Position numbers and translations under genes: made by a program. Below, one piece after another: positions 47,323 through 56,089 of a stretch of 64,000 nt of DNA. Every line of letters starts with the position of its first letter. Positions within the stretch are counted from its first letter, which is position 1. Origin of the DNA: Melioribacteraceae bacterium (lineage in GTDB: Bacteria > Bacteroidota > Ignavibacteria > Ignavibacteriales > Melioribacteraceae); the NCBI GenBank assembly GCA_021740785.1, contig JAIOZI010000010.1, positions 36,138 to 100,137 of the forward strand. Reading direction: 5' to 3'. The notes below the pieces were generated by a model. It searched no databases, was not told where the DNA came from, and worked only from the letters and a program-made list of their open reading frames with translations.

Positions 47323-49191
47323 ATGGAAACTAATATCAATTGGAAATCACTGTTTCATTTTGATTTAGATAAATCAGAAAAAAAGAATTTGTTCGTTATC
47401 ACCGCTATCGGATTTATTCTTCGCCTTATTTATGTATTGGAAACGCAGAGTTCGCCCTTCATTCAACATCCTTTTTCTGATTCGGAGATTTATGCCAATT
47501 GGGCGCTCGATTTGATTGACTTCGGAGGGTGGTTCGGAGCGGAAACTTTCTTCATGTCCCCGGCATATCCTTACATACTTGGAATAGTGTTTCTAATATT
47601 CGGTAAAAATTTTATAGTAATTCGGTTAATTCAAGTAATTGTCAGTACACTGAATATTATATTAATCTATTTCATCGGAAGGAATCTACACTCAAAGAAT
47701 GCTGGCTATTTATCGGCGGTTATTGCATCGGTATATTCCATATTTATTTTTTACAGTGGAGCAATCCTTTCCGAAACATTCCAGGTATTTATAATATCAT
47801 TTTTGATCTTGGTACTAACAAATGATTGGAAAAAATTTAATTATTCTGCTTGGTTTGCTGTTGGTATTACAACCGGTTTAGCCGCAGTATTTAGAGCAAA
47901 CATTTTAATATTTCCGCTATTAATTTTGTTGTGGTTTGCATGGAAATATATTAAGTCGAAAACTGAGTTTGCAAAAAAGGGAATAGTGGGAATATCAGCA
48001 GGAATAGTTTTAATCATCGCACCCGTTACCTTGAATAATTATTTAGCAAGCGGAGATTTTGTTCCATTAACTTCAAACGGCGGAATAAACTTTTATATCG
48101 GTAATAATGAAAATGCTGTTGGGGTGTTTGTAACTCCTCAGCAATTTGATTATTACAATGATATGTCGGGTAAAAAATATGCAGAACAGCAAATGGGAAT
48201 TGAATTATCCCCATCGGAAGCTTCTAATTATTGGTATGAAAAATCAGTGGATTATTTAACATCGAATCCAGTTGATGCGACAAAACTTTTTTTAAAGAAG
48301 TTGATTCTTTTTTGGGGAGAAGGTGAAAATGCACAATCCTCAATTATGGATGATAAATATTTTGCCGAGAATTATTCATCAATCTTACAATTACCATTAG
48401 TAAACTTTATTCTCATTTCTATCTTTTCTTTGATCGGAATCACGCTTAATTGGAATCGAAAACCTAATCATTCACTAATAATACTGCTGCTATTTGCATA
48501 TATATTTGCGACGGTTTTATTCTTTGTTAACGGGCGATTTAGATTGGGTATTACCCCGCTGTTAATTGTATTTGCATCAATTGGAATTATTAATTTATAT
48601 AACATATTCCGTGAGTCAACTTTTGATAGGATAAAAATCCCGGTAATTATTGTTTTGGCATTTATGGTTTCTTATTATTTTATTATTGATAAGCCAAAAT
48701 TTACAGATTATGATGCATATCTAAAATTAGGCGATATTGCTTATAACGAAGGTGAATATAAAAAAGCTGTGGAAAACTATAAGCGTTCACTTTTCTACAA
48801 TGAAAATTATCAAGCATACATGAATCTTGGAAACTCCTATGCAATGCTTAAGGATTACCGACAGGCAGTCGCCGCATTTAATCTTGCTATAAACAGAAAT
48901 GATAATTATGCGCTTACTCATTTCAACCTTGGATTTGCATATACACAAATGGGCAACCTGGAACTAGCATCAAAAGAATATCAAAAAGCAATTGATATCG
49001 ATCCGCAGTTCGCTGATGCGTACCGTAACATGGGAATTGTAATGTACATATCCGAAAGGTACGAGGAAGCAATTTATTATTATGAAAAGTTTTTACAATT
49101 CGCAATGGATGAAGAAATCAAATCATCGGTTAGGCAGGATATTAGTACTCTTAAAAAACTTATTGAAGGGGCTGATATAAGGAATAATTGA
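47323..49191 (+). CDS. GT39-like membrane glycosyltransferase with C-terminal TPR repeats
   Basis: 622 aa. Residues of about 20-450 are a polytopic GT-C enzyme of the PMT/ArnT (GT39) type: an early periplasmic loop with an acidic residue pattern (HPFSDSEIYANWALDLID), then FFMSPAYPYILGIVF, and around eleven to twelve helices. It would use a polyprenyl-phosphate sugar, such as the product of the 22479 synthase. Residues of about 465-610 hold four TPR units (LGDIAYNEGEYKKAVENYKRS, MNLGNSYAMLKDY, FNLGFAYTQMGNL, YRNMGIVMYISERY). TPR fusion suggests protein-partner recognition. Acceptor unknown. It overlaps the TTG-initiated extension of GWxTD copy 2. Confidence 0.85.
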   Translation: METNINWKSLFHFDLDKSEKKNLFVITAIGFILRLIYVLETQSSPFIQHPFSDSEIYANWALDLIDFGGWFGAETFFMSPAYPYILGIVFLIFGKNFIVIRLIQVIVSTLNIILIYFIGRNLHSKNAGYLSAVIASVYSIFIFYSGAILSETFQVFIISFLILVLTNDWKKFNYSAWFAVGITTGLAAVFRANILIFPLLILLWFAWKYIKSKTEFAKKGIVGISAGIVLIIAPVTLNNYLASGDFVPLTSNGGINFYIGNNENAVGVFVTPQQFDYYNDMSGKKYAEQQMGIELSPSEASNYWYEKSVDYLTSNPVDATKLFLKKLILFWGEGENAQSSIMDDKYFAENYSSILQLPLVNFILISIFSLIGITLNWNRKPNHSLIILLLFAYIFATVLFFVNGRFRLGITPLLIVFASIGIINLYNIFRESTFDRIKIPVIIVLAFMVSYYFIIDKPKFTDYDAYLKLGDIAYNEGEYKKAVENYKRSLFYNENYQAYMNLGNSYAMLKDYRQAVAAFNLAINRNDNYALTHFNLGFAYTQMGNLELASKEYQKAIDIDPQFADAYRNMGIVMYISERYEEAIYYYEKFLQFAMDEEIKSSVRQDISTLKKLIEGADIRNN

Positions 49192-49196
49192 TTATA

Positions 49197-50570
49197 ATGA
49201 TAAGAAAAATATTTATTTCGATTTTATTTTTAACTGCAGCTTCATTTGCACAAAAAAAACTTTCATTCGATTTTGATTATGCACAATTCGGATTCGATTC
49301 CGCTTCAAATTACATCGAATTTTATTATGCATTTCAACAAAACGATTTACGTGTTGGAGCAGAAGATTCTAATTATTACGTGTTGGCAAAACTGCACATT
49401 ACAATCAAAGATACGAATTCCCAATCCATTCTTTTGAATAAAGAATGGCAGATAAAAAATAGAATCAGCGATTCTTCTCAACTGAGGAAATCACTAGTTG
49501 GTGTTTTAGATTTTGTATTACCGGTCGGTAATTATATCTGCGAAGTTGTCGGTAAAGATGGACTTGATACTTCGCGCACTCATTCATTTATTGAAGAAAT
49601 CAATGTCGCATCATTTTACAATAAGGTATTTGCGTTAAGTGATATACAGCTTGCACAAAACATTAAAAATGCCGATGTAGATACTTCATCTATGTTTTAT
49701 AAAAACACATTCGAAGTTTATCCTAATCCGACAATGCTGTATACTGAATACTCTCCAATCTGTTTTTATTATTTGGAATTGTACAACTTGTTGAGTGATT
49801 CAATAAAAGGTAATTTGCTGCTGCGAAAAGATTTGTACAACAGTAATAGAGAAATTGTATATACCAATTCTAAAGTGTTAACTAGAAAAAATAACGCCGT
49901 CGTTGATGTTGGGTTCATAAAATTGAATAAATTTCCCTCCGGTTCCTTTAATTTAATTGTTACTTTATTTGATGACTCGACGAACATGGGAACTTATTCG
50001 GCAAAAAGATTTTTTGTTTACAATCCTACTGTTGTTGATACCACGAAAAAGAAAATCGGCAACATATCTTATGTAAGCAGCGAATATGCAATCTTATCGA
50101 TGGAAGAATGTGATTTATTATTTAATCAATCACAATATATAGCGAGTCCGGATGAATCGAATATTTATGAAGCAATTGATTCCTTGGAAGCAAAAAGGCA
50201 ATTTCTTTATAATTTTTGGTTGAAGCGCGATCCGAATCCTTCAACACCTGTTAATGAATTTAAAGTTGATTACATGAAGCGGGTGCAGTTTGTTGATCAA
50301 AGGTTTTCAACTTTTAGAAAACCGGGGTATAAAACTGAAAGGGGAAGAGTTTACTTAATGTACGGTGAACCTGATCAAATTGATTCTTATCCAAATGAGA
50401 CTGATACAAAACCTTTCGAAATATGGTATTTTAATTCAATTGAAGGTGGGGTTCAATTTGTGTTTGCGGATTTATCAGGTTACTCTGATTACGAATTACT
50501 GCATTCCACGAAGAGAGGTGAACTTCGGGATGAGAACTGGAAACGAAGAATAATTACAACTGAATTATAA
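49197..50570 (+). CDS. GWxTD-domain protein, copy 2
   Basis: 457 aa from ATG 49197, giving a signal peptide MIRKIFISILFLTAASFAQ; an in-frame TTG at 49188 is less likely. Same architecture as the 45827 protein: an N-terminal beta region beginning LSFDFDYAQFGFDSASNYIEFYYAF, and a C-terminal GWxTD domain with SQYIASPDESN, FLYNFWLKRDPNPSTP, YMKRVQFVDQRFSTF, GRVYLMYGEPDQI, EIWYFNSIEGGVQFVFADLSG. The core motif is GYKTE. The two copies share layout over the whole length, so they arose by duplication. It starts five bases after the GT39-TPR stop, so the two are probably translated from one mRNA. Confidence 0.86.
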   Translation: MIRKIFISILFLTAASFAQKKLSFDFDYAQFGFDSASNYIEFYYAFQQNDLRVGAEDSNYYVLAKLHITIKDTNSQSILLNKEWQIKNRISDSSQLRKSLVGVLDFVLPVGNYICEVVGKDGLDTSRTHSFIEEINVASFYNKVFALSDIQLAQNIKNADVDTSSMFYKNTFEVYPNPTMLYTEYSPICFYYLELYNLLSDSIKGNLLLRKDLYNSNREIVYTNSKVLTRKNNAVVDVGFIKLNKFPSGSFNLIVTLFDDSTNMGTYSAKRFFVYNPTVVDTTKKKIGNISYVSSEYAILSMEECDLLFNQSQYIASPDESNIYEAIDSLEAKRQFLYNFWLKRDPNPSTPVNEFKVDYMKRVQFVDQRFSTFRKPGYKTERGRVYLMYGEPDQIDSYPNETDTKPFEIWYFNSIEGGVQFVFADLSGYSDYELLHSTKRGELRDENWKRRIITTEL

Positions 50571-50572
50571 AC

Positions 50573-51448
50573 ATGAAAAAGAAAATCGAATATTACATTT
50601 TTATTTTTTTTGTGAAACTCCTCAGGTTGTTTGGAATACACCGTGCAAAATCTGTCGGAAATATACTTGGAGCATTTGTATTTCATGTAATCCGGATTAG
50701 AAGATCGGTAGTAATATCAAATTTATCAAAAGCATTCCCGGAAAAGAATCCCGCTGATATATATAAACTTGCTCTTAATAATTATAAAAACATGGCGGCA
50801 ACATTTGCAGAACTCGCATGTGTTGATAAAATTTCCAGAAAAGAGTTGCATGAATATTTGAGAATTAATGAATCCGATTTGAAATTCATGAAAGAAAAGT
50901 TTGTTATTGGGAACGGATTAATTTTTTTAACGGCACATTTTGGTAATTGGGAATTAGGAGCGCTGGGTGTTGGTTCGCACATGGAAACCTCTATTCAAGT
51001 TCTTGTAAAACCTCAGAGCAATAAATATATATCTAAATGGATTGATGATGTTCGGATGCAATTCGGGAATAAAGTTATTCCACTCGGTGCATCGATCAGA
51101 AACATATATAAAGCGTTAAAAGAAGGTAATGCAGTCGGCATCGTTGGTGATCAGCGAGGATCACGCGAGGGAATGAGAGTAAAATTTTTCAATCAATCGA
51201 CCGCGGTTTACCCGGGGGCTGCACAGATTGCAATTAAAAATAGAGTCCCGATAGTAACAGTAATTGCCGCCCGTGTTAGCGATAATAAATTTAATACTTT
51301 CATCGGTGAAATTAGGACTGATGATTTGACTGGTAGTATTGAGGATCAGGTAAAAGAAGTAAACCAAAGGTACATGTCCGTACTTGAAGATATCATCCGA
51401 AAATATCCTGATCAGTGGTTTTGGATGCATAACATTTGGAAGTATTGA
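50573..51448 (+). CDS. LpxL/HtrB-family lipid A acyltransferase
   Basis: 291-aa inner-membrane-associated acyltransferase of the lysophospholipid acyltransferase superfamily. The catalytic HX4E motif is in TAHFGNWELGALG (His122, Glu127), with VGIVGDQRGSREGMRVKFFNQ as the second conserved block. An N-terminal hydrophobic helix is present (YYIFIFFVKLLRLFG). It should add a secondary acyl chain to lipid A or a related glycolipid. It starts two bases after GWxTD copy 2 and its TGA overlaps the GT9 ATG (TGATG), so it is embedded in an envelope operon. Confidence 0.9.
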   Translation: MKKKIEYYIFIFFVKLLRLFGIHRAKSVGNILGAFVFHVIRIRRSVVISNLSKAFPEKNPADIYKLALNNYKNMAATFAELACVDKISRKELHEYLRINESDLKFMKEKFVIGNGLIFLTAHFGNWELGALGVGSHMETSIQVLVKPQSNKYISKWIDDVRMQFGNKVIPLGASIRNIYKALKEGNAVGIVGDQRGSREGMRVKFFNQSTAVYPGAAQIAIKNRVPIVTVIAARVSDNKFNTFIGEIRTDDLTGSIEDQVKEVNQRYMSVLEDIIRKYPDQWFWMHNIWKY

Positions 51449-52473
51449 TGGTACAAGAAAAAATACTTGTTATTCAGACAGCATTTCCCGGCGATGCAAT
51501 TCTAACCTTGCCATTAATAGAAGAATTATTCAAGAAATTTAATTCACCTTTGATTGATGTTATCTGCACACCTCTAACACAACAGATTTTTGATGCTTCA
51601 GAATTTGTAAATAAATCAATCGCCCTCGATAAACGTGGGAAACATAAATCGCTGGTTGAGATGACGAGGTTTGCATTAAAGATTAGAAATAGCAAATACT
51701 CAAAAATTGTTTCGCCTCATCGATCATTCCGAACATCATACATTGTTATGCTTTCAGGAGTAAAAGATAGTACGGGATTCGATGTTTCATCATGCAGTTT
51801 TGTTTACAAATTCAAGAAACGATATGGATTTGATTATCATGAGGTCCAGCGTAATTTATCATTGATTGATGAGTTTTATGTTGAGGGAGATAATTGGAAG
51901 ATTTTGCCGAAGATAAGTTCCGATGAAAAAATCAGCGAAAAAGCAGCCGGTGAGATTATTGAAAAAGGTAAAAGGGGAGTTGTTGCAATTGCACCCGGCT
52001 CGGTGTGGGAAACAAAAAAATATCCGCAGAAATATTTTAGTGAAATAGCCTGTAATTTGAAGAAGGAAAATTACAGCGTTGTTTTAATAGGCGGCAAGGA
52101 AGATTTTGAATTGAATGAAGAAATAAAATCAGAATGTAGTTCTAATATTTTTAATCTTGCCGGTTCATTAAAGATTGTTGAATCAATAAATTTCTTAAGG
52201 AAATGCAGCCTTTTAATTTGTAATGACAGTGCGCCAACACATATGGGAATGATCGCAGACATTCCTGTACTGACGCTTTACTGTTCAACAGTTTCGAGAT
52301 TTGGATTTTATCCGTATAACAACAAAAGTGAATACCTTAGTTTTGATGATCTGGAATGTAAACCGTGCGGAATACATGGTAGGACTGAATGTCCTTTAAA
52401 AACTTTTGACTGCGGTTGGAAGTTGACCCCGGAAATAATTTTAAATAAAGCCTACGAAATGCTCAACCGGTAG
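51448..52473 (+). CDS. GT9 glycosyltransferase (heptosyltransferase family)
   Basis: 341 aa from ATG 51448. The N-terminus VQEKILVIQTAFPGDAILTLPLIEEL has the GT9 acceptor-domain signature. The C-terminal domain has AIAPGSVWETKKYPQKYFSEIA, VLIGGKEDFELN, CNDSAPTHMGMIADIPVLTLY, the ADP-heptose-binding pattern. A Cys cluster ECKPCGIHGRTECPLKTFDCGW near the end is also common in this family. Probably builds the LPS inner core or a similar glycolipid; the sugar donor is not certain. It acts in the cytoplasm, next to the lipid A acyltransferase gene. Confidence 0.88.
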   Translation: MVQEKILVIQTAFPGDAILTLPLIEELFKKFNSPLIDVICTPLTQQIFDASEFVNKSIALDKRGKHKSLVEMTRFALKIRNSKYSKIVSPHRSFRTSYIVMLSGVKDSTGFDVSSCSFVYKFKKRYGFDYHEVQRNLSLIDEFYVEGDNWKILPKISSDEKISEKAAGEIIEKGKRGVVAIAPGSVWETKKYPQKYFSEIACNLKKENYSVVLIGGKEDFELNEEIKSECSSNIFNLAGSLKIVESINFLRKCSLLICNDSAPTHMGMIADIPVLTLYCSTVSRFGFYPYNNKSEYLSFDDLECKPCGIHGRTECPLKTFDCGWKLTPEIILNKAYEMLNR

Positions 52474-52525
52474 GAAATTCATTCCCCAAATAATTATATT
52501 TCATAATTAAGTAAAATGGTTTTCA

Positions 52526-53371
52526 ATGGGATTTATAAATTTAGACGAACTAAAAAAATCATCGGTATATATAACTCCGAATTTTCCTGTACTGCAAACA
52601 CGAAGATATAAATTCAGCCTGTTTAAAGTTGCCGGTTATGTCTCTTTGTATACATTCTCAATTGCTGTTCTAATCGGACTCATATTAATATTCACGCCCG
52701 CAAAAAAATATTTATTCTTTGTTGAAAACGAAGTTCTAAATAAACAGAGTGAGCGTATTGACGAACTGGAATCCAAAGTCGTTCAGCTTACTACTGAATT
52801 GAGCGACATGGTTTCGACAAATAAAAAACTTAAGCTGGCTATGATTCTCGGAACTACAGATTCAATAGATTCATCAGCGGCGATATATGACTCTTTGAGA
52901 ATAGAAGAAGATTCACTTAAAGGGGGTAATCTCTTCATGATTACCGAGATGATTATTGAGAAAATATTTAATACTGCCCCGCTTGATGATTCACTGATTT
53001 TTGTAAGACCAACAACCGGTTTTATCATAAAATCATTTGATCCGGATAAGGGTCATATGGGAACTGATTTCGCGGCGAAAACCGGTTCACCGGTATATGC
53101 AGCAGCCGGGGGAGTTGTTCTTTTTTCAGATTATACAATCGGTAACGGAAATACAATTATTATTCAGCATAAGAATGATTACCTAACCGTTTATAAGCAT
53201 CTTGATTCAAGAATAAAGAGTGAGAGAGATATAGTTGTGCAGGGAGAACTGATCGCCTTTAGCGGTAATAGCGGGCAGAATACTTCCGGTCCGCATCTTC
53301 ATTTTGAAATTTGGAAAGAGGGAAGAGTGATTAATCCCGAGAAGATTTTAATAAATTTAAAGGAGAAATAA
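52526..53371 (+). CDS. M23-family peptidoglycan endopeptidase with TM anchor and coiled coil
   Basis: 281 aa. TM helix at about residues 40-60 (YVSLYTFSIAVLIGLILIF), a coiled coil at about 72-110 (VLNKQSERIDELESKVVQLTTELSDMV), then the LytM/M23 domain with metal ligands His177 and Asp181 (HMGTD) and His257-x-His259 (GPHLHFE). All zinc ligands and the catalytic His are present, so it should be active in the periplasm on peptide crosslinks. It sits five bases before a bactofilin gene; such pairs (as with LmdC and bactofilin) shape cells by local wall cleavage. Confidence 0.92.
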   Translation: MGFINLDELKKSSVYITPNFPVLQTRRYKFSLFKVAGYVSLYTFSIAVLIGLILIFTPAKKYLFFVENEVLNKQSERIDELESKVVQLTTELSDMVSTNKKLKLAMILGTTDSIDSSAAIYDSLRIEEDSLKGGNLFMITEMIIEKIFNTAPLDDSLIFVRPTTGFIIKSFDPDKGHMGTDFAAKTGSPVYAAAGGVVLFSDYTIGNGNTIIIQHKNDYLTVYKHLDSRIKSERDIVVQGELIAFSGNSGQNTSGPHLHFEIWKEGRVINPEKILINLKEK

Positions 53372-53376
53372 TAACG

Positions 53377-53775
53377 ATGGCTCAGAGAAAAGATTTCAAT
53401 TCATCCGCCGAGGACGTAAGTATTCTAAGTAGTGGAGTGAAAGTTGAGGGTAAACTCTACAGTGAAGGAAATGTCAGAATAGACGGCGAAGTAACCGGTG
53501 ATATTACCGTCAATGGAAACTTAACTTTAGGCGATGGTTCTGAAATTAGCGGTGATGTAAAAGCGAAAAATATAACCATCAGCGGAAAGTTAGAGGGTAC
53601 TGTCCAGGCAACTGAAAAACTGATACTGGAAGCATCCTCCTCCTTAAAGGGAGATATTTTTGCAAGGATTTTGGTAGTAGAAGAAGGAGCAAAATTTGAC
53701 GGAAAAAGTTCGATGAGTCAAGCACCAACTTCGCCATCGGTCAATAATACCACACCTTCAACCGAAAACGACTGA
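53377..53775 (+). CDS. Bactofilin
   Basis: 132-aa polymer-forming cytoskeletal protein. A disordered N-terminal tail (MAQRKDFNSSAEDVS) is followed by a right-handed beta-helix of short repeats (VKVEGKLYSEGNVRIDGEVTGDITVNGNLTLGDGS continuing to about residue 110), then a Ser/Thr/Pro-rich tail. Bactofilins form membrane-associated filaments without nucleotide. The adjacent M23 gene makes a shape or division-site role likely. Its stop overlaps the atpZ ATG (TGATG), linking it to the ATP synthase operon. Confidence 0.93.
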   Translation: MAQRKDFNSSAEDVSILSSGVKVEGKLYSEGNVRIDGEVTGDITVNGNLTLGDGSEISGDVKAKNITISGKLEGTVQATEKLILEASSSLKGDIFARILVVEEGAKFDGKSSMSQAPTSPSVNNTTPSTEND

Positions 53776-54026
53776 TGAATAAAAATGATGATTCCGGTAA
53801 ATACGTACGGATTTACAAGGATGTAGGTCCATATCTTGGGCTGGGCACACAATTAGCGGCAACAATTGTTTTAATGTTTTTTCTGGGTCGATGGCTGGAT
53901 TCGGAATTTGATACAGAGCCTCTTTTTATTTTAGTATTTTCTTTTCTTGGCGGATTTGCCGGAATTTATAATTTTATAAAAGCAGTTTTAGATATAAATA
54001 AAAAAAATCGTGAAAAAAATAATTAA
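53775..54026 (+). CDS. AtpZ/AtpI-type ATP synthase accessory membrane protein
   Basis: 83 aa with two TM helices (LGLGTQLAATIVLMFFLGRWL and PLFILVFSFLGGFAGIYNFI). The GLGTQLAATI and FGGFAGIYN-like patterns are those of the AtpZ family (also annotated as F0F1 ATPase subunit or AtpI-like), which helps assembly or Mg2+ handling of the F0 sector. One-base overlap with the bactofilin gene and a 17-base overlap with the next gene. Confidence 0.87.
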   Translation: MNKNDDSGKYVRIYKDVGPYLGLGTQLAATIVLMFFLGRWLDSEFDTEPLFILVFSFLGGFAGIYNFIKAVLDINKKNREKNN

Positions 54027-54399
54027 ATTTACTTTGATACCTGTTTTTAGTGGAATTATTATTCTACTAATCTTATATTTTCTTGACATTATTGATGATA
54101 TAATTCTTTACTCGACCGTTTATGCAGCCGGATTAAATTTATTAAATTCGATAGTAGCTTTCTCGATGTTTGAGAAATCGATAAAGAAGTCGAACCAGAC
54201 CTTTCTAATTTCAAATTTAGGAGGAATGGGGATCAGGATGATATTCTTACTAATTGTCCTTTTCTTATCCATAAAGTTCTTGAAAATTCACATGGTTAGC
54301 TTTATATTAGTATTCTTTATATTTTATTTTTCCCTTTTAGCCATGGAAGTCTATTATTTCAAGGTGAGAATAGAGGAAAAGAAAGAGAATAATTCGTAA
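54010..54399 (+). CDS. Probable ATP synthase subunit I (AtpI-like)
   Basis: 129-aa polytopic protein with four hydrophobic helices, GTG start at 54010 inside the atpZ gene. The layout (two N-terminal helices, a Ser/Lys loop, two C-terminal helices ending in a charged tail KVRIEEKKENNS) and the position between atpZ and atpB match ATP synthase I/AtpI proteins, but sequence similarity in this family is weak and I call it mainly from context. The likely role is c-ring assembly. Confidence 0.7.
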   Translation: MKKIIKFTLIPVFSGIIILLILYFLDIIDDIILYSTVYAAGLNLLNSIVAFSMFEKSIKKSNQTFLISNLGGMGIRMIFLLIVLFLSIKFLKIHMVSFILVFFIFYFSLLAMEVYYFKVRIEEKKENNS

Positions 54400-54406
54400 A
54401 GGAACT

Positions 54407-55234
54407 ATGGAAATATCTTCTTTTAAAGCAGTGAGCGATACGGTTAAGAGCAGTGCGGCTGCCGAGGATACCGGATGGATTGTACATCATATTCTTGACA
54501 GCAAACAAATATTGGGATTGTTTTCATTACCAGAGATTCATCTTTTTGGAATTGATTTAACAATTACCAATCATGTTTTCTTTATGTGGCTCGCTTCAAT
54601 ACTAATGATATTCGGTTTTACGAGACTTGTAAAAAATTATAAAACATCATTAGTCCCAAAAGGATTTTCAAATTTCTTAGAAGTTATAATTGTTTTTGTA
54701 AAAGATGAAATTGCCAGACCAACCATCGGCAAGGGGTATGAGAGATTTTTACCTTATTTACTGACAGTATTCTTTTTCATTTTGACGTGTAACTTCTTAG
54801 GTTTAGTTCCATTTGGATCTACTGCAACGAGTAACATTTCTGTTACTGCTACACTTGCAACAATTTCGTTCGTTGTTATTCAAGCAGGCGGTATGATGAA
54901 AAACGGAGTTGTAGGATATTTTAAGGGATTGATTCCACACGGAGTTCCCACATGGCTTCTGCCGATTATGTTTGTTGTTGAGATTTTAGGTTTATTTACG
55001 AAACCATTTGCATTGGCAATAAGATTATTTGCGAACATGACTGCCGGTCACATTGTTATTCTAGCATTAATAGGATTAATATTTATTCTGAAAACAATTT
55101 TCGTTGCACCGGTTAGTGTAAGTTTCGCGATATTTATTTACCTATTGGAAATATTAGTAGCCTTAATTCAAGCATATATATTCACAATGCTGTCTTCGTT
55201 ATTTATCGGGATGGCAGTTCATCAAGATCATTAA
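54407..55234 (+). CDS. atpB: ATP synthase F0 subunit a
   Basis: 275-aa stator subunit forming the two proton half-channels with the c-ring. The N-terminal extension (to about 60) precedes five to six helices. The essential Arg is in the LAIRLFANMTAGHIV helix, and VALIQAYIFTMLSSLFIGMAV is the final conserved helix. A hydrophobic segment with NFLGLVPFG is also family-typical. It starts seven bases after the AtpI-like gene; atpE follows after 30 nt. Confidence 0.95.
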   Translation: MEISSFKAVSDTVKSSAAAEDTGWIVHHILDSKQILGLFSLPEIHLFGIDLTITNHVFFMWLASILMIFGFTRLVKNYKTSLVPKGFSNFLEVIIVFVKDEIARPTIGKGYERFLPYLLTVFFFILTCNFLGLVPFGSTATSNISVTATLATISFVVIQAGGMMKNGVVGYFKGLIPHGVPTWLLPIMFVVEILGLFTKPFALAIRLFANMTAGHIVILALIGLIFILKTIFVAPVSVSFAIFIYLLEILVALIQAYIFTMLSSLFIGMAVHQDH

Positions 55235-55251
55235 AATAAATCAGTTGTTAA

Positions 55252-55257
55252 AGGAGG
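55252..55257 (+). promoter_or_regulatory. Strong Shine-Dalgarno of atpE
   Basis: AGGAGG seven bases before the ATG at 55265, the strongest site in the atp operon. Together with the terminator right after atpE it fits extra synthesis of subunit c, needed in about ten or more copies per enzyme. Confidence 0.7.
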
Positions 55258-55264
55258 AAAATAA

Positions 55265-55483
55265 ATGGACTTTGCATATTTAGCAGCAGGATTTGGAGCA
55301 GGTTTAACAGTTATAGGCGGTGCATTTGGTATCGGTAAATTAGCAAGTTCTGCAATGGATGCAAGCGGACGCCAACCGGAAGCTGCCGGTGATATCAGAA
55401 CATCAATGATTATTGCTGCCGCTCTTATTGAAGGTATTTCGCTGTTCGCATTGGTTATTTGTATTTTACTTGCACTTAAATAA
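55265..55483 (+). CDS. atpE: ATP synthase F0 subunit c
   Basis: 72-aa hairpin of two TM helices forming the rotor ring. The polar loop is SGRQPEAAGDIR. The ion-binding carboxylate is Glu in IIAAALIEGISLFALVI (about residue 59). The helix 1 sequence GAFGIGKLASSAMDA lacks the Gln/Glu pattern of known Na+-type c subunits, so proton coupling is likely; this is inference. It is followed by an intrinsic terminator before atpF. Confidence 0.95.
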   Translation: MDFAYLAAGFGAGLTVIGGAFGIGKLASSAMDASGRQPEAAGDIRTSMIIAAALIEGISLFALVICILLALK

Positions 55484-55489
55484 GTTTAA

Positions 55490-55518
55490 GGAGTGTGAAA
55501 ACACTCCCTCTTTTTTTA
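55490..55518 (+). terminator. Intrinsic terminator between atpE and atpF
   Basis: GGAGTGT (55490-55496), GAAA tetraloop, ACACTCC (55501-55507), then CTC and a run of T (to 55517). A GNRA-type loop makes the hairpin stable. It starts six bases after the atpE stop within the atp operon, so it is expected to end only a part of the transcripts. Confidence 0.85.
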
Positions 55519-55537
55519 TCAGTAAAGGAAAGTTAAC

Positions 55538-56086
55538 ATGCTAGCTTTTGCAAAATTAGCATTATTGGCTTTTATAAGCGGTGGTGAACAACAAGGCGGA
55601 TTACTTGATGTGAATCCGGGATTGATGATTTGGACGATTGTTACTTTCGTCGCCTTATTGTTAATTCTTACAAAACTCGCTTGGAAGCCGATTCTCAGTT
55701 CATTAAGTGAACGAGAAAATTTTATTAGAGAATCTCTCGAAAAAGCCGAAGTTGCTCAGAAAGAAGCACAGAAAATGATTAGTGATAATCAAGCTAGTCT
55801 AGCTAAAGCTGAAGAAGAGGCTCAGAAAATTATTGAACAGGCTAGAGATTATGCTGAAAATTTGAAATCGCAGATAGTAAATGAAAGTAAAGAAGAAGCT
55901 AAAAAAATGATTGAAAAGGCTTCGGACGAAATAGAGAGAAAAAATCAAGAAGCTTTCAGTGAGCTTAGAGAGCAGGTTGCGGATATTGCCGTTCAGGCAG
56001 CCGAAAAAATTATTCTTGAAAACCTTGATAAAGAGAAGCAGAGAAAAATTGTTGATAAATTTATTAACGAGTTGTCAAAAAATTAA
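55538..56086 (+). CDS. atpF: ATP synthase F0 subunit b
   Basis: 182-aa peripheral stalk subunit. An N-terminal TM helix (LMIWTIVTFVALLLILTKLAW, about 29-49) is followed by WKPILSSLSERENFI and a long Lys/Glu/Ala-rich helix to about 165 that dimerises. The short hydrophobic leader (MLAFAKLALLAFISGGEQQ) before the TM is as in Bacteroidota-type b subunits. It may be initiated on read-through transcripts past the upstream terminator. It is separated by three bases from atpH. Confidence 0.94.
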   Translation: MLAFAKLALLAFISGGEQQGGLLDVNPGLMIWTIVTFVALLLILTKLAWKPILSSLSERENFIRESLEKAEVAQKEAQKMISDNQASLAKAEEEAQKIIEQARDYAENLKSQIVNESKEEAKKMIEKASDEIERKNQEAFSELREQVADIAVQAAEKIILENLDKEKQRKIVDKFINELSKN

Positions 56087-56089
56087 TAT

